From assembly GCF_917563915.1 (NCBI RefSeq), contig NZ_CAKJTI010000006.1, forward strand, positions 1 through 64,000: a DNA stretch of 64,000 bases. Direction: 5' to 3'. Position 1 is the stretch's first letter, and each line of letters opens with the position of its first letter. Below are positions 1 through 6,583 of the stretch, in pieces. A program made the translations under genes and the position numbers. This DNA is from Bacillus rhizoplanae. GTDB lineage: Bacteria; Bacillota; Bacilli; Bacillales; Bacillaceae_G. A model generated the notes under the pieces. That model was not told the origin of the DNA, did no database searches, and worked only from the letters and a program-made list of their open reading frames with translations.

Positions 1-236
1 TAAGTTGTGTCGAAGCGCCGTTATATCGGAAAAAGTGCCGATATATTGAAAAAAGCGTCGATAAGTTGTGTCGAAGCGCCGTTATATCGGAAAAAGTGCC
101 GATATATTGAAAAAAGCGTCGATAAGTTGTGTCGAAGCGCCGTTATATCGGAAAAAGTGCCGATATATTGAAAAAAGCGTCGATAAGTTGTGTCGAAGCG
201 CCGTTATATCGGAAAAAGTGCTGATATATGAAAAAG
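1..236. repeat. 61-bp tandem repeat, about four copies
   Basis: Copies begin at 1, 62, 123 and 184, so the period is exactly 61 bp. The first three are almost identical and the fourth decays where it meets the clpP terminator. The array probably continues left of the window. Each unit contains the words GTCGAAGCGCCG and GTGCCGATATATTG. The same word family occurs around 43,391-43,521 and 44,511-44,640. There are no unique spacers, so it is not a CRISPR array. An open frame through it on the plus strand is a by-product of the repeat. Confidence 0.9.
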
Positions 237-266
237 AGCTATCGCGAATGTGCGATAGCTCTTTTT
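231..266 (-). terminator. clpP intrinsic terminator
   Basis: A hairpin with stem AAAAAGAGCTATCGC and its complement around a 6-nt loop is followed on the minus strand by a T run. It sits 15-50 bp past the clpP stop codon. The A/T flanks would let it work on both strands. Confidence 0.85.
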
Positions 267-280
267 GTAGTCCGCTTTTC

Positions 281-862
281 TTAGCGATTTGTAAAGATTT
301 TATCGATTAAGCCGTATTCTAGTGCTTTGTCTGCTGTCATGAAGTTGTCACGCTCTGTGTCGCGCTCGATTACTTCTAATGGTTGACCTGTACGTTCAGA
401 AAGAATTTTATTTAGTTTATCACGTAAGAATAGGATGCGTTTTGCAGCGATTTCGATTTCTGTCGCTTGCCCTTGTGCACCGCCAAGTGGTTGGTGAATC
501 ATAACTTCACTGTTTGGAAGAGCGAAACGTTTTCCTTTTTCACCAGCTGCAAGTAGGAAAGCACCCATAGATGCAGCCATACCGATACAAATTGTAGATA
601 CTTTTGGTTTAATGAATTGCATTGTATCGTAAATTGCCATACCTGCTGTAATAGAGCCGCCAGGACTGTTGATATATATATGAATATCTTTTTCTGGGTC
701 TTGTGATTCTAAGAATAAAAGCTGAGAAACGATAGAGTTTGCTACGTTGTCATCAATTGCGCTGCCAAGCATAATGATGCGGTCTTTTAATAAACGAGAG
801 TAAATGTCGTAAGCACGTTCCCCGCGATTTGTTTGTTCAATAACTGTAGGAATTAAATTCAT
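281..862 (-). CDS. clpP: ATP-dependent Clp protease proteolytic subunit
   Basis: This is the serine peptidase core of the Clp protease. It forms a double-heptamer chamber that degrades unfolded or tagged proteins handed over by ClpX or ClpC in the cytosol, including tmRNA-tagged peptides (ssrA lies further along this window). The protein has 193 residues, the usual length. The catalytic triad is readable as Ser98 in GMAASMG, His123 in MIHQP and Asp172 in ERDNFM. The start follows a clear SD (AGGAGG on the minus strand). It stands alone between its own promoter with a CtsR-type operator and a strong terminator. Confidence 0.98.
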   Translation of the reverse strand: MNLIPTVIEQTNRGERAYDIYSRLLKDRIIMLGSAIDDNVANSIVSQLLFLESQDPEKDIHIYINSPGGSITAGMAIYDTMQFIKPKVSTICIGMAASMGAFLLAAGEKGKRFALPNSEVMIHQPLGGAQGQATEIEIAAKRILFLRDKLNKILSERTGQPLEVIERDTERDNFMTADKALEYGLIDKIFTNR

Positions 863-897
863 GTGTAACTTCCTCCTTTAACACATTTGTTAGTTTT

Positions 898-927
898 ATA
901 ATACAATTATGGTCAATAAAGGTCAAA
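898..927 (-). promoter_or_regulatory. clpP promoter with CtsR operator
   Basis: On the plus strand the direct repeat GGTCAAT-AAA-GGTCAAA (911-927) matches the heptad operator of the heat-shock repressor CtsR. On the minus strand TTGACC (926-921), 17 nt, then TATTAT (903-898) form a sigma-A promoter, so the operator covers the -35 region. This implies CtsR repression of clpP with release on heat or protein stress, as known for Bacillus clp genes. Confidence 0.85.
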
Positions 928-1069
928 CGAAACCACTTCAGTTTAAAAAATATGTAGGTGTATCATGTTAATTCGCTATAAATAAGGAATTCCCTTTTTC
1001 TTTACCTTCCTCATCATAACCGAATTGTATGAATTTAAACATATCAAACATGGAGAAAGGTTGCCATAC

Positions 1070-1102
1070 AAAAAAGAACGCCGTTACATATATAAGCGTT
1101 CT
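1070..1102 (-). terminator. terminator after the DUF421 gene
   Basis: The inverted repeat AAGAACGC / GCGTTCTT with a 13-nt loop is followed by T residues on the minus strand. It closes the spoVA-type operon. Confidence 0.75.
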
Positions 1103-1110
1103 TTTCTCTT

Positions 1111-1986
1111 TTACTCTTTAAGTAGATAAGTCACTTTATTTAAAATTTCTTCTATCTTCTTTGCATTATTTGCATACATGCTGCTAGCAGCATTTGATTT
1201 CGTTTCTAAAGAAAATAGTTCGAGATCAGCATGACACTTCTTTAAGGAAGCGAGTAATAATGGCTTGTCTTGAGGAGAAGGCATTTGGATTTTATCGTTG
1301 TATATGTCGACAGTTAGTTGTCCGTAAGAATCGACTTGTCCGATGAAAACATTATCTAGTGCAACCCCAGTTTTTTCGAGTTCAGCGCGAAGCCAAGCGC
1401 GGTTATGGCCGCTAGCTGAAAGAGGTTCATCTATTATGTTTCCATCCATAATGACTGTGTGTGTTTCTTTCTCATTTGGTAATTTTAATCCGATGTCTTT
1501 AGCAGTTAGTGGTTGTTTGTCTTTCTTTAATAAAACGTTTAATTCCCCGCTTGGTTCTAGCACAGCAAATTCAACATCGGATATGTTGAATACATCTTTT
1601 TTTCGAAGAAGCTCTAGTAGTTCGTCGCTCGTATATTTTTCCTTTTTTAAATTATCTTCGAGTACTTTGCCATCTTTTATAAAAATAGTGGATTTACCTT
1701 CAACAAAATCTCGTACCGTCTTATTTTTTAAGGAAATCAGTCCTGCGAAAAAAGGTATGATAGCAAAAACCAGCATACTAGAAATACCGTGGACGAAGTT
1801 TTGTTCCAACCCTGTCGATACTTCTGCAGCGATATCACCAATCGTCATACCGGCTATGTATTCAAAAAAGGAAAGTTGAGAGATTTGTCTTTTGCCAAGC
1901 CATTTCGTAATGGCGAATAAAACAATTAAGACACATAAAGAACGTATAATGACAAGCGGCCATTCTGGTATGTGAATGTTAGGCAT
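1111..1986 (-). CDS. DUF421 (YetF/YrbG-type) membrane protein
   Basis: The protein has 291 residues. About three membrane helices lie in the first 85 residues, followed by a soluble region with the two beta-rich repeats typical of DUF421 (RTVRDFVEGKST near 90, RAWLRAELEKTG near 195). It is the last gene of the minus-strand spoVA-type operon. A DUF421 gene in this position is a regular part of the spoVA2 operon type. The start ATG at 1986 follows an SD on the minus strand. The molecular role is unknown. From context it is probably a forespore inner-membrane protein affecting spore DPA handling or heat resistance, which is inference. Confidence 0.85.
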   Translation of the reverse strand: MPNIHIPEWPLVIIRSLCVLIVLFAITKWLGKRQISQLSFFEYIAGMTIGDIAAEVSTGLEQNFVHGISSMLVFAIIPFFAGLISLKNKTVRDFVEGKSTIFIKDGKVLEDNLKKEKYTSDELLELLRKKDVFNISDVEFAVLEPSGELNVLLKKDKQPLTAKDIGLKLPNEKETHTVIMDGNIIDEPLSASGHNRAWLRAELEKTGVALDNVFIGQVDSYGQLTVDIYNDKIQMPSPQDKPLLLASLKKCHADLELFSLETKSNAASSMYANNAKKIEEILNKVTYLLKE

Positions 1987-2006
1987 ATAAAGTCCCTCCA
2001 GTCTTC

Positions 2007-2213
2007 TTAAAATCCTTTATATTGTGGTTCTTCTCGTTCTAATGCTGAAACTCGCCTTTGTAAATCAGCGATGACACTATCCATTTCTAGCATGCATTCG
2101 TGAAAAACGCGTTTCGCTTCTTCGTCAGCAGCGTTTTGTGAAAGTGTACTTAAACTTGCCTGTGCGCCTTTTAAACTGGCAAGGCATGTTTTTACACTAG
2201 CAACAACGGTCAT
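2007..2213 (-). CDS. DUF1657 small spore-operon protein (second copy)
   Basis: The 68-residue helical protein (TVVASVKTCLASLKGAQASL) ends in EEPQYKGF. It is clearly related to the 68-residue product at 4748-4954, which ends in EEPQYTQQ, so the operon carries two DUF1657 copies. The function is unknown. The genes cluster with spoVA genes in spore formers. It lies 11 bp after spoVAEb and 20 bp before the DUF421 gene. Confidence 0.85.
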   Translation of the reverse strand: MTVVASVKTCLASLKGAQASLSTLSQNAADEEAKRVFHECMLEMDSVIADLQRRVSALEREEPQYKGF

Positions 2214-2224
2214 GAGAACACCTC

Positions 2225-2575
2225 TTATCCTTTTGGTTTAAATAATAAAGCGCCGATAAAACCGAAGATAATCGCGGCAGATACACCAGCGCTTGTTACT
2301 GCAAACATTCCTGTTATAACTCCAATGATGCCATGCTCAGCCGCTTCTGCCATCGCACCGTGAACAAGGGCGTTACCGAAGCTTGTAATAGGAACTGTTG
2401 CACCGGCTCCGGCAAAATCAATTAATGGTTCATACAAATTGAATCCGTCTAATATGGCACCAATGACAACAAGCGTTGACATTGTATGAGCGGGGGTAAG
2501 TTTAAAGACATCAAACATAATTTGACCAATCACACAAATGGCGCCGCCAATTACGAAAGCCCAAAAATAGATCAT
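2225..2575 (-). CDS. spoVAEb: stage V sporulation protein AEb
   Basis: This 116-residue integral membrane protein with three to four helices belongs to the SpoVAC/SpoVAEb family. The segment [15 protein letters not shown] is the family signature also seen in SpoVAC here (VPVTGFGNSVIAACI). SpoVA proteins carry dipicolinic acid across the inner spore membrane in sporulation and release it in germination. It abuts spoVAD with no gap, which fits translational coupling. Confidence 0.93.
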   Translation of the reverse strand: MIYFWAFVIGGAICVIGQIMFDVFKLTPAHTMSTLVVIGAILDGFNLYEPLIDFAGAGATVPITSFGNALVHGAMAEAAEHGIIGVITGMFAVTSAGVSAAIIFGFIGALLFKPKG

Positions 2576-3589
2576 TTATTGTACACCTCCAACTTCAATG
2601 GATACTGCATGGGCGATACAAGGAATTGTTTCTTGCTGCTGGAAAGTTAATGGGGAAAGTAAAGCACCGGTAGCGACTACGAGCATTTTGCTGAATTCCC
2701 CTTTTTTCATTCGATTTAATAAATGCCCGTACACGACAGTTGCTGAACAGCCTGGACCGCTTGCTCCTGCTAAAATCGGTTGATCTTCCCTATAAATGAG
2801 TAATCCGCAATCTTGAAACTGTTCGCTTGTTATAGATGTTCCTTGCTTACGCAGTAAATCAAAGGCAATTTCGCGTCCTATATGACCGAGATCACCTGTT
2901 ACAATTAAGTCATAGTAGGATGCATCAATTTGTCGTTCCCTTAAATGTGCTTCTATCGTATCGACAGCAGCGGGCGCCATGGCACCTCCCATATTAAATG
3001 GATCTGATAAACCCATATCAATAACTCTTCCAATTGTTGCTGATGTAACGCAAGGTCCGTCTCCTTGATCGCTTAATAAAGCAGCCCCTGCTCCAGTTAC
3101 TGTCCACTGAGCGGTAGGGGGCTTTTGTCCTCCGTATTCAGTTGGATATCGGAATTGCTTTTCAACAGCGGTATTATGGCTAGAAGCTCCTGTTAATAAG
3201 TATTTCGCCCCTTTTCCATTTACAATACTTGCCCCTAAAGCAAGGCCTTCCATTGAAGTAGAACAAGCTCCAAATAATCCAAGATAAGGAGCACCGAGTG
3301 TTCGGGAGGCAAAACTTGAGGGAGTGATTTGATTGATAAGATCTCCTGCTAAAATAAATTGAATATCCTCTTTACGCAGTTTTGCTTTTTCTGTTGCCCT
3401 GCTGCAAGCTTCTTCAAATAAAATTCGATGTGCTTTTTCATAGGAGTCTTGTCCTAACCATAAATTATCGTGCAATGTATCGAAATCTTCAGGGATGTTT
3501 CCATTTGCCTCAAATGGCCCACCAATGACACCAGTTGATATAATCACAGGCTTATTTTCAAATACCCATGTTCGGTGACCTTGTAACAT
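2576..3589 (-). CDS. spoVAD: stage V sporulation protein AD
   Basis: The 337-residue protein has a thiolase-like fold (GACSTSMEGLALGA near 109-122, GASGPGCSATVVYGH near 278-292), the length of B. subtilis SpoVAD. SpoVAD binds Ca-dipicolinate and is a peripheral part of the SpoVA channel complex. It is packed directly between spoVAC and spoVAEb. Confidence 0.95.
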   Translation of the reverse strand: MLQGHRTWVFENKPVIISTGVIGGPFEANGNIPEDFDTLHDNLWLGQDSYEKAHRILFEEACSRATEKAKLRKEDIQFILAGDLINQITPSSFASRTLGAPYLGLFGACSTSMEGLALGASIVNGKGAKYLLTGASSHNTAVEKQFRYPTEYGGQKPPTAQWTVTGAGAALLSDQGDGPCVTSATIGRVIDMGLSDPFNMGGAMAPAAVDTIEAHLRERQIDASYYDLIVTGDLGHIGREIAFDLLRKQGTSITSEQFQDCGLLIYREDQPILAGASGPGCSATVVYGHLLNRMKKGEFSKMLVVATGALLSPLTFQQQETIPCIAHAVSIEVGGVQ

Positions 3590-4066
3590 TTAAAAACCTC
3601 CCCATTGAACGAAAATGGTTTTAATAAGTGCGATGACAAAAGCGGAAAATACACCAAATAAAATAACAGATCCCGCTAACTTAAACATATTCCCGCCTAC
3701 CCCAAGAACAAAGCCTTCTGTACGGTGTTCAATACAAGCTGCAATGACTGAATTTCCAAAGCCGGTAACAGGAACAGCTGTACCCGCCCCGCCAAACTGA
3801 GCTAATCGATCGTACACACCAAAGCCTGTTAGGAGCATGGAAATAAAAATCATTGTAGCTACAGTCGGATTACCTGCTGACCTTTCAGTGAAATCGAAAT
3901 ACGTAATATAAAACGTAGAAATAAGTTGACCGATTAAGCAAATAAAACCGCCGACAAAAAAAGCTTTTATACAATTTTTTAGAACAGGACGCTTCGGTTC
4001 ACGCTGCTTTTCAAATTGTTTATACTCTTGCTGAACTGGTGTTAAATCTTTGTTTCTCTTTGACAT
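3590..4066 (-). CDS. spoVAC: stage V sporulation protein AC
   Basis: This membrane protein of 158 residues has a charged N-terminus (about 30 residues) followed by four hydrophobic segments and the family motif VPVTGFGNS. In B. subtilis SpoVAC acts as a mechanosensitive channel for DPA release. The stop codon abuts the spoVAD start. The gene lies 34 bp after the YhcN-like gene. Confidence 0.95.
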   Translation of the reverse strand: MSKRNKDLTPVQQEYKQFEKQREPKRPVLKNCIKAFFVGGFICLIGQLISTFYITYFDFTERSAGNPTVATMIFISMLLTGFGVYDRLAQFGGAGTAVPVTGFGNSVIAACIEHRTEGFVLGVGGNMFKLAGSVILFGVFSAFVIALIKTIFVQWGGF

Positions 4067-4100
4067 ATGAATCCTTCCTTTTCTGTTTTGAAAAGTATCA

Positions 4101-4583
4101 TTACGTATCGGAATGCATTTCTTTTTTTACTATTTTTAGTTGTTTTTTTACTTCTTCTTTATCTACTTCTTTATTTTTAATCTTGGTATCTAATTTATCG
4201 AGTAACATGAAAATTTTTTTATCCGTACTTACATAAATTTTTGAATTAGGATACATCTTTTTTAATGTTTGTTTTATTTCTTTTCGTAATTTCTTTAGTT
4301 GAAAGCGTTCGTGGTGCTCTGGTTTAACCGCTACATAAAGTTCGTTATTGAAATTGACAGCTTTTACGTCAAGTATTTCATCCATAGTAAGAATCTTATT
4401 TTTTGCTTCATTCGCTGCCGATTGATCAATGGATTCTATGTTTATCTTTGTTAGTTTCGCATCTGTTTTATTTGTTTTTTGTGCTGATTCTTGTTTTTCT
4501 TTTTTATCTAATGGACTGTGACATCCGCATAGGAAACTGAATAAGAGAAGGAATAACAAGGAGATTGTTCCGAATTTTCGCAT
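4101..4583 (-). CDS. YhcN/YlaJ family sporulation lipoprotein
   Basis: The 160-residue protein has an N-terminal signal peptide and lipobox LCGC with the lipidated cysteine at position 21. It continues as a YhcN/YlaJ-type domain (ILDVKAVNFNNELYVAVKP near 72-90). Such lipoproteins sit in the inner spore membrane of Bacillus and affect germination or outgrowth. A lipoprotein of this family is a standard member of spoVA2 operons, which supports the call. Confidence 0.85.
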   Translation of the reverse strand: MRKFGTISLLFLLLFSFLCGCHSPLDKKEKQESAQKTNKTDAKLTKINIESIDQSAANEAKNKILTMDEILDVKAVNFNNELYVAVKPEHHERFQLKKLRKEIKQTLKKMYPNSKIYVSTDKKIFMLLDKLDTKIKNKEVDKEEVKKQLKIVKKEMHSDT

Positions 4584-4623
4584 GGTATCATTCCATTTCT
4601 ATTGCTTTATGTAATTTGATTTG

Positions 4624-4656
4624 AAAAAAGGATGATATTACATCACCCTTTTTTCA
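4624..4656 (-). terminator. hairpin inside the spoVA-type operon
   Basis: AAAAAAGG.TGAT pairs with ATCA.CCTTTTTT around a short loop between the first DUF1657 gene and the lipoprotein gene. It looks like an intrinsic terminator with T runs on either strand. It may cause partial termination, making more DUF1657 than downstream mRNA. Confidence 0.6.
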
Positions 4657-4747
4657 GCTAATCAGAAAGTATACATATGATAATGAATTAGCCTATGTGT
4701 AAAGAGTATCTGTAGGCGTACATTAATTAAGTATCATTCTGTTGTTG

Positions 4748-4954
4748 TTATTGCTGTGTATATTGAGGTTCTTCTTGTTCAACCTCTTGAACACGCGGAG
4801 ATAAAGTCTCAATAATTGATTGCGTTTGCTGTGCTGCACTTTGAAATAATTGCTTCGCTTGTTGGTTATCAGTATCAAGAGCGAATCCTTCTAAGCTTGC
4901 TTGTGCACTTTTTAATCCTGAAACAGTTTGTTTAAGTTTTGTAATTACAGTCAT
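4748..4954 (-). CDS. DUF1657 small spore-operon protein (first gene)
   Basis: This 68-residue helical, Gln-rich protein is the first gene of the operon. The start ATG at 4954 is chosen because GAGGAGG precedes it at good spacing and because it aligns with the start of the second copy (TVITKLKQTVSGLKSAQASL). A longer frame to 4993 exists but lacks an SD. The role is unknown. Confidence 0.82.
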   Translation of the reverse strand: MTVITKLKQTVSGLKSAQASLEGFALDTDNQQAKQLFQSAAQQTQSIIETLSPRVQEVEQEEPQYTQQ

Positions 4955-5143
4955 AACGTAATTCCTCCTCTGGTTGAGTTTGATTTCAATCATTAGAATT
5001 TGTGAATGGGCGCTGAAATATAATTACCAATTTTAGGTTTCTTGAAAGTGTGTCATTTTTAATTTTAAAAATAAGAGAAAGTTAACATGAATAAGGGGTA
5101 GCGCTAACATTTCGCGTATATCATACGCTAAGTAGGAAATTAG

Positions 5144-5173
5144 GGTCTTACTGCCCGTTAATGCGGGATAAAG
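5144..5173 (-). repeat. bcr1-like repeat fragment, inverted
   Basis: On the minus strand the segment reads TTTATCCCGCATTAACGGGC and then CAGTAAGACCC, the 5' end of the ~155-bp repeat found complete at 49,237 and 52,318. Only about 30 bp remain. Confidence 0.7.
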
Positions 5174-5296
5174 GAGATCTGTGTAGCAATGGAACCAAAA
5201 AACATTAGCAGCCATTAAAAACTCTATAATATCAGGGGATTCATCGTACCATTCCCTTTACCTCATTAAAAGGTAACTTACTATCGATAAGGGAAT

Positions 5297-5334
5297 AAAA
5301 AAACGAGAGCATATAACTACGCATCTCGTTTTTT
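5297..5334 (-). terminator. terminator of the SRPBCC-ArsR operon
   Basis: AAAAAACGAGA and TCTCGTTTTTT flank a 15-nt loop just past the ArsR stop codon. Confidence 0.8.
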
Positions 5335-5338
5335 ACCG

Positions 5339-5665
5339 CTAATCGTTATCAGCCTCTATAAATTTTTTAAGAGCAGCTAATCTTTCATCCCAATATTGTT
5401 CAAAAAAGGAAAGCCATTGTTTTAATTCGATAAGAGGTTCTGGCTGAAGCTTGTACCGAGTTTCTCGTCCGATTTTCTGACTACTGACAAGACCCGCAAC
5501 AGAAAGAACATGCAAATGTTTGTTAACAGCAGTACGGGTTATTGGAAAGTATTCCGTAATTGCAGTAATTGACATTTCTTTTTCAGCAAGCAATGTTAGT
5601 AGCTTTCTGCGAGTAGGGTCAGCGATTGCTTGAAAAATATCATACTTGGATGGAGATGTAACCAA
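5339..5665 (-). CDS. ArsR-family transcriptional regulator
   Basis: This is a winged-helix repressor of about 108 residues (FQAIADPTRRKLLTLLAE, then recognition helix ITRTAVNKHLHVL). No clear metal-binding cysteines are seen, so it is probably a metal-independent member. The start TTG at 5665 is preferred because GAGG lies 6 nt upstream and the preceding gene stops just before it. A longer frame to 5779 would overlap the SRPBCC gene by over 100 bp. It is co-transcribed with the SRPBCC gene and probably represses both through the palindromes at 6117-6162. Confidence 0.88.
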   Translation of the reverse strand: MVTSPSKYDIFQAIADPTRRKLLTLLAEKEMSITAITEYFPITRTAVNKHLHVLSVAGLVSSQKIGRETRYKLQPEPLIELKQWLSFFEQYWDERLAALKKFIEADND

Positions 5666-5666
5666 T

Positions 5667-6092
5667 TTAAGCCTCGATTTTTGCAGGAAGAGTTTCTTTG
5701 ACAATTTTTTCCCATCCGCCGTCCATAAAGCCTTGAACGACTGAGTGAGGTTGCCCAAACTCTGTGACTTTTTCTGCATCCCAGCCAGAATGAATTAGTG
5801 TGAATTCTGTTTTTCCATCTTCTAATTCTTTTAAATCAAAAGTAAGATGCCAGTCTTTACCCCAGTCAAAACCAACACGATTTTGAGGGACGATTTCTGT
5901 TACTTTACAAGGAGAATCACCATATTGACCTGCATGAAGTATGAAATCATGTCCTACAATAGGTTCAAAAGTACTTGGCATCCACCATGAAGCAATACCT
6001 TCTGATGTTGCAACAGCTTTCCATACTTTTTCAATCGGAGCATTGATTACAACCGTTTTGCGGATTTCTGGTAAAATTTTATTTGTTTGCAT
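5667..6092 (-). CDS. SRPBCC/AHSA1-type START-like protein
   Basis: The 141-residue protein has the START-like ligand-cavity fold of the AHSA1 (Aha1 C-terminal) family: IEKVWKAVATSEGIASWW at the N-terminus and LIHSGWD near 105. ArsR plus AHSA1 pairs are common in Firmicutes. The ligand is unknown. The ATG at 6092 follows GGAGGAATAGTT. It is the first gene of a two-gene operon. Confidence 0.85.
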   Translation of the reverse strand: MQTNKILPEIRKTVVINAPIEKVWKAVATSEGIASWWMPSTFEPIVGHDFILHAGQYGDSPCKVTEIVPQNRVGFDWGKDWHLTFDLKELEDGKTEFTLIHSGWDAEKVTEFGQPHSVVQGFMDGGWEKIVKETLPAKIEA

Positions 6093-6116
6093 AACTATTC
6101 CTCCAAATTTCAATAT

Positions 6117-6162
6117 AACACCTTTTGGTGTCGAAATTAATTATAACACCTCTTGGTGTTAT
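6117..6162 (-). promoter_or_regulatory. twin palindromic operators for the ArsR regulator
   Basis: A perfect palindrome ATAACACC-N4-GGTGTTAT (6143-6162) and a second AACACC-N3-GGTGT copy (6117-6131) lie just before the SRPBCC start. Their position and symmetry fit autoregulation by the ArsR protein of the same operon. Confidence 0.7.
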
Positions 6163-6289
6163 GTCGAATGTTTTTTCTTATTTGATTATCTCCTTAAGTT
6201 TTGTTCGTGATTCTGTCATAGACTAGAAAGATCATCCTGTCAGAGAATTGTACTTCTAATCATTCTTTCTACAAACGTTCGTTTATGGT

Positions 6290-6432
6290 AACTTCTTAGC
6301 GTACGAAATTTGCGTTTTGTTGGCGAGACTCCATAATAATGGAGGAGATATTAACCAATATAGGGATGGAATAATTTGGTTTTTCTATCCGTCATTATGC
6401 AGCCCGTTAGCATGAAGCTAGCAGGTTTTTCG
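6290..6432 (+). promoter_or_regulatory. structured leader with intrinsic terminator before the KimA-like gene
   Basis: The leader shows three helices: CTCCAT/ATGGAG (6329-6344) inside a TTGG/CCAA pairing, GGGATGG/CTATCC (6364-6390), and a terminator CCCGTTAGC/GCTAGCAGG (6403-6425) followed by five T. The open reading frame begins 154 bp later. This is the layout of a riboswitch or attenuator. The words GGCGAGACTCC...GGAG and ATGCAGC loosely recall the Mg2+ M-box, but the fit is weak. It does not resemble the ydaO c-di-AMP riboswitch that precedes kimA in B. subtilis. Confidence 0.5.
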
Positions 6433-6583
6433 TATTATATATAATAAATTTCTAAATGTTGATTGCAGATTTTCTATTGTGAATATTTTTGAAGACTACA
6501 TAGTTTAGATTTTGTTGTTCAAAATATTATGTATCAATTAAAATAAGGAGAATAAAAAATAGCAATTAGAAGGAGAAAAAGTT

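Noticed and set aside
1-236. CRISPR array
   Set aside because: The repeats are contiguous with no variable spacers and no cas genes nearby.
68-310. Open frame through the tandem repeat
   Set aside because: It exists only because 61-bp units lack stops in that frame; no SD, repetitive product, overlaps the clpP terminator.
6290-6432. ydaO-type c-di-AMP riboswitch before the KimA-like gene
   Set aside because: Expected from the B. subtilis kimA case, but the conserved ydaO core words are absent.
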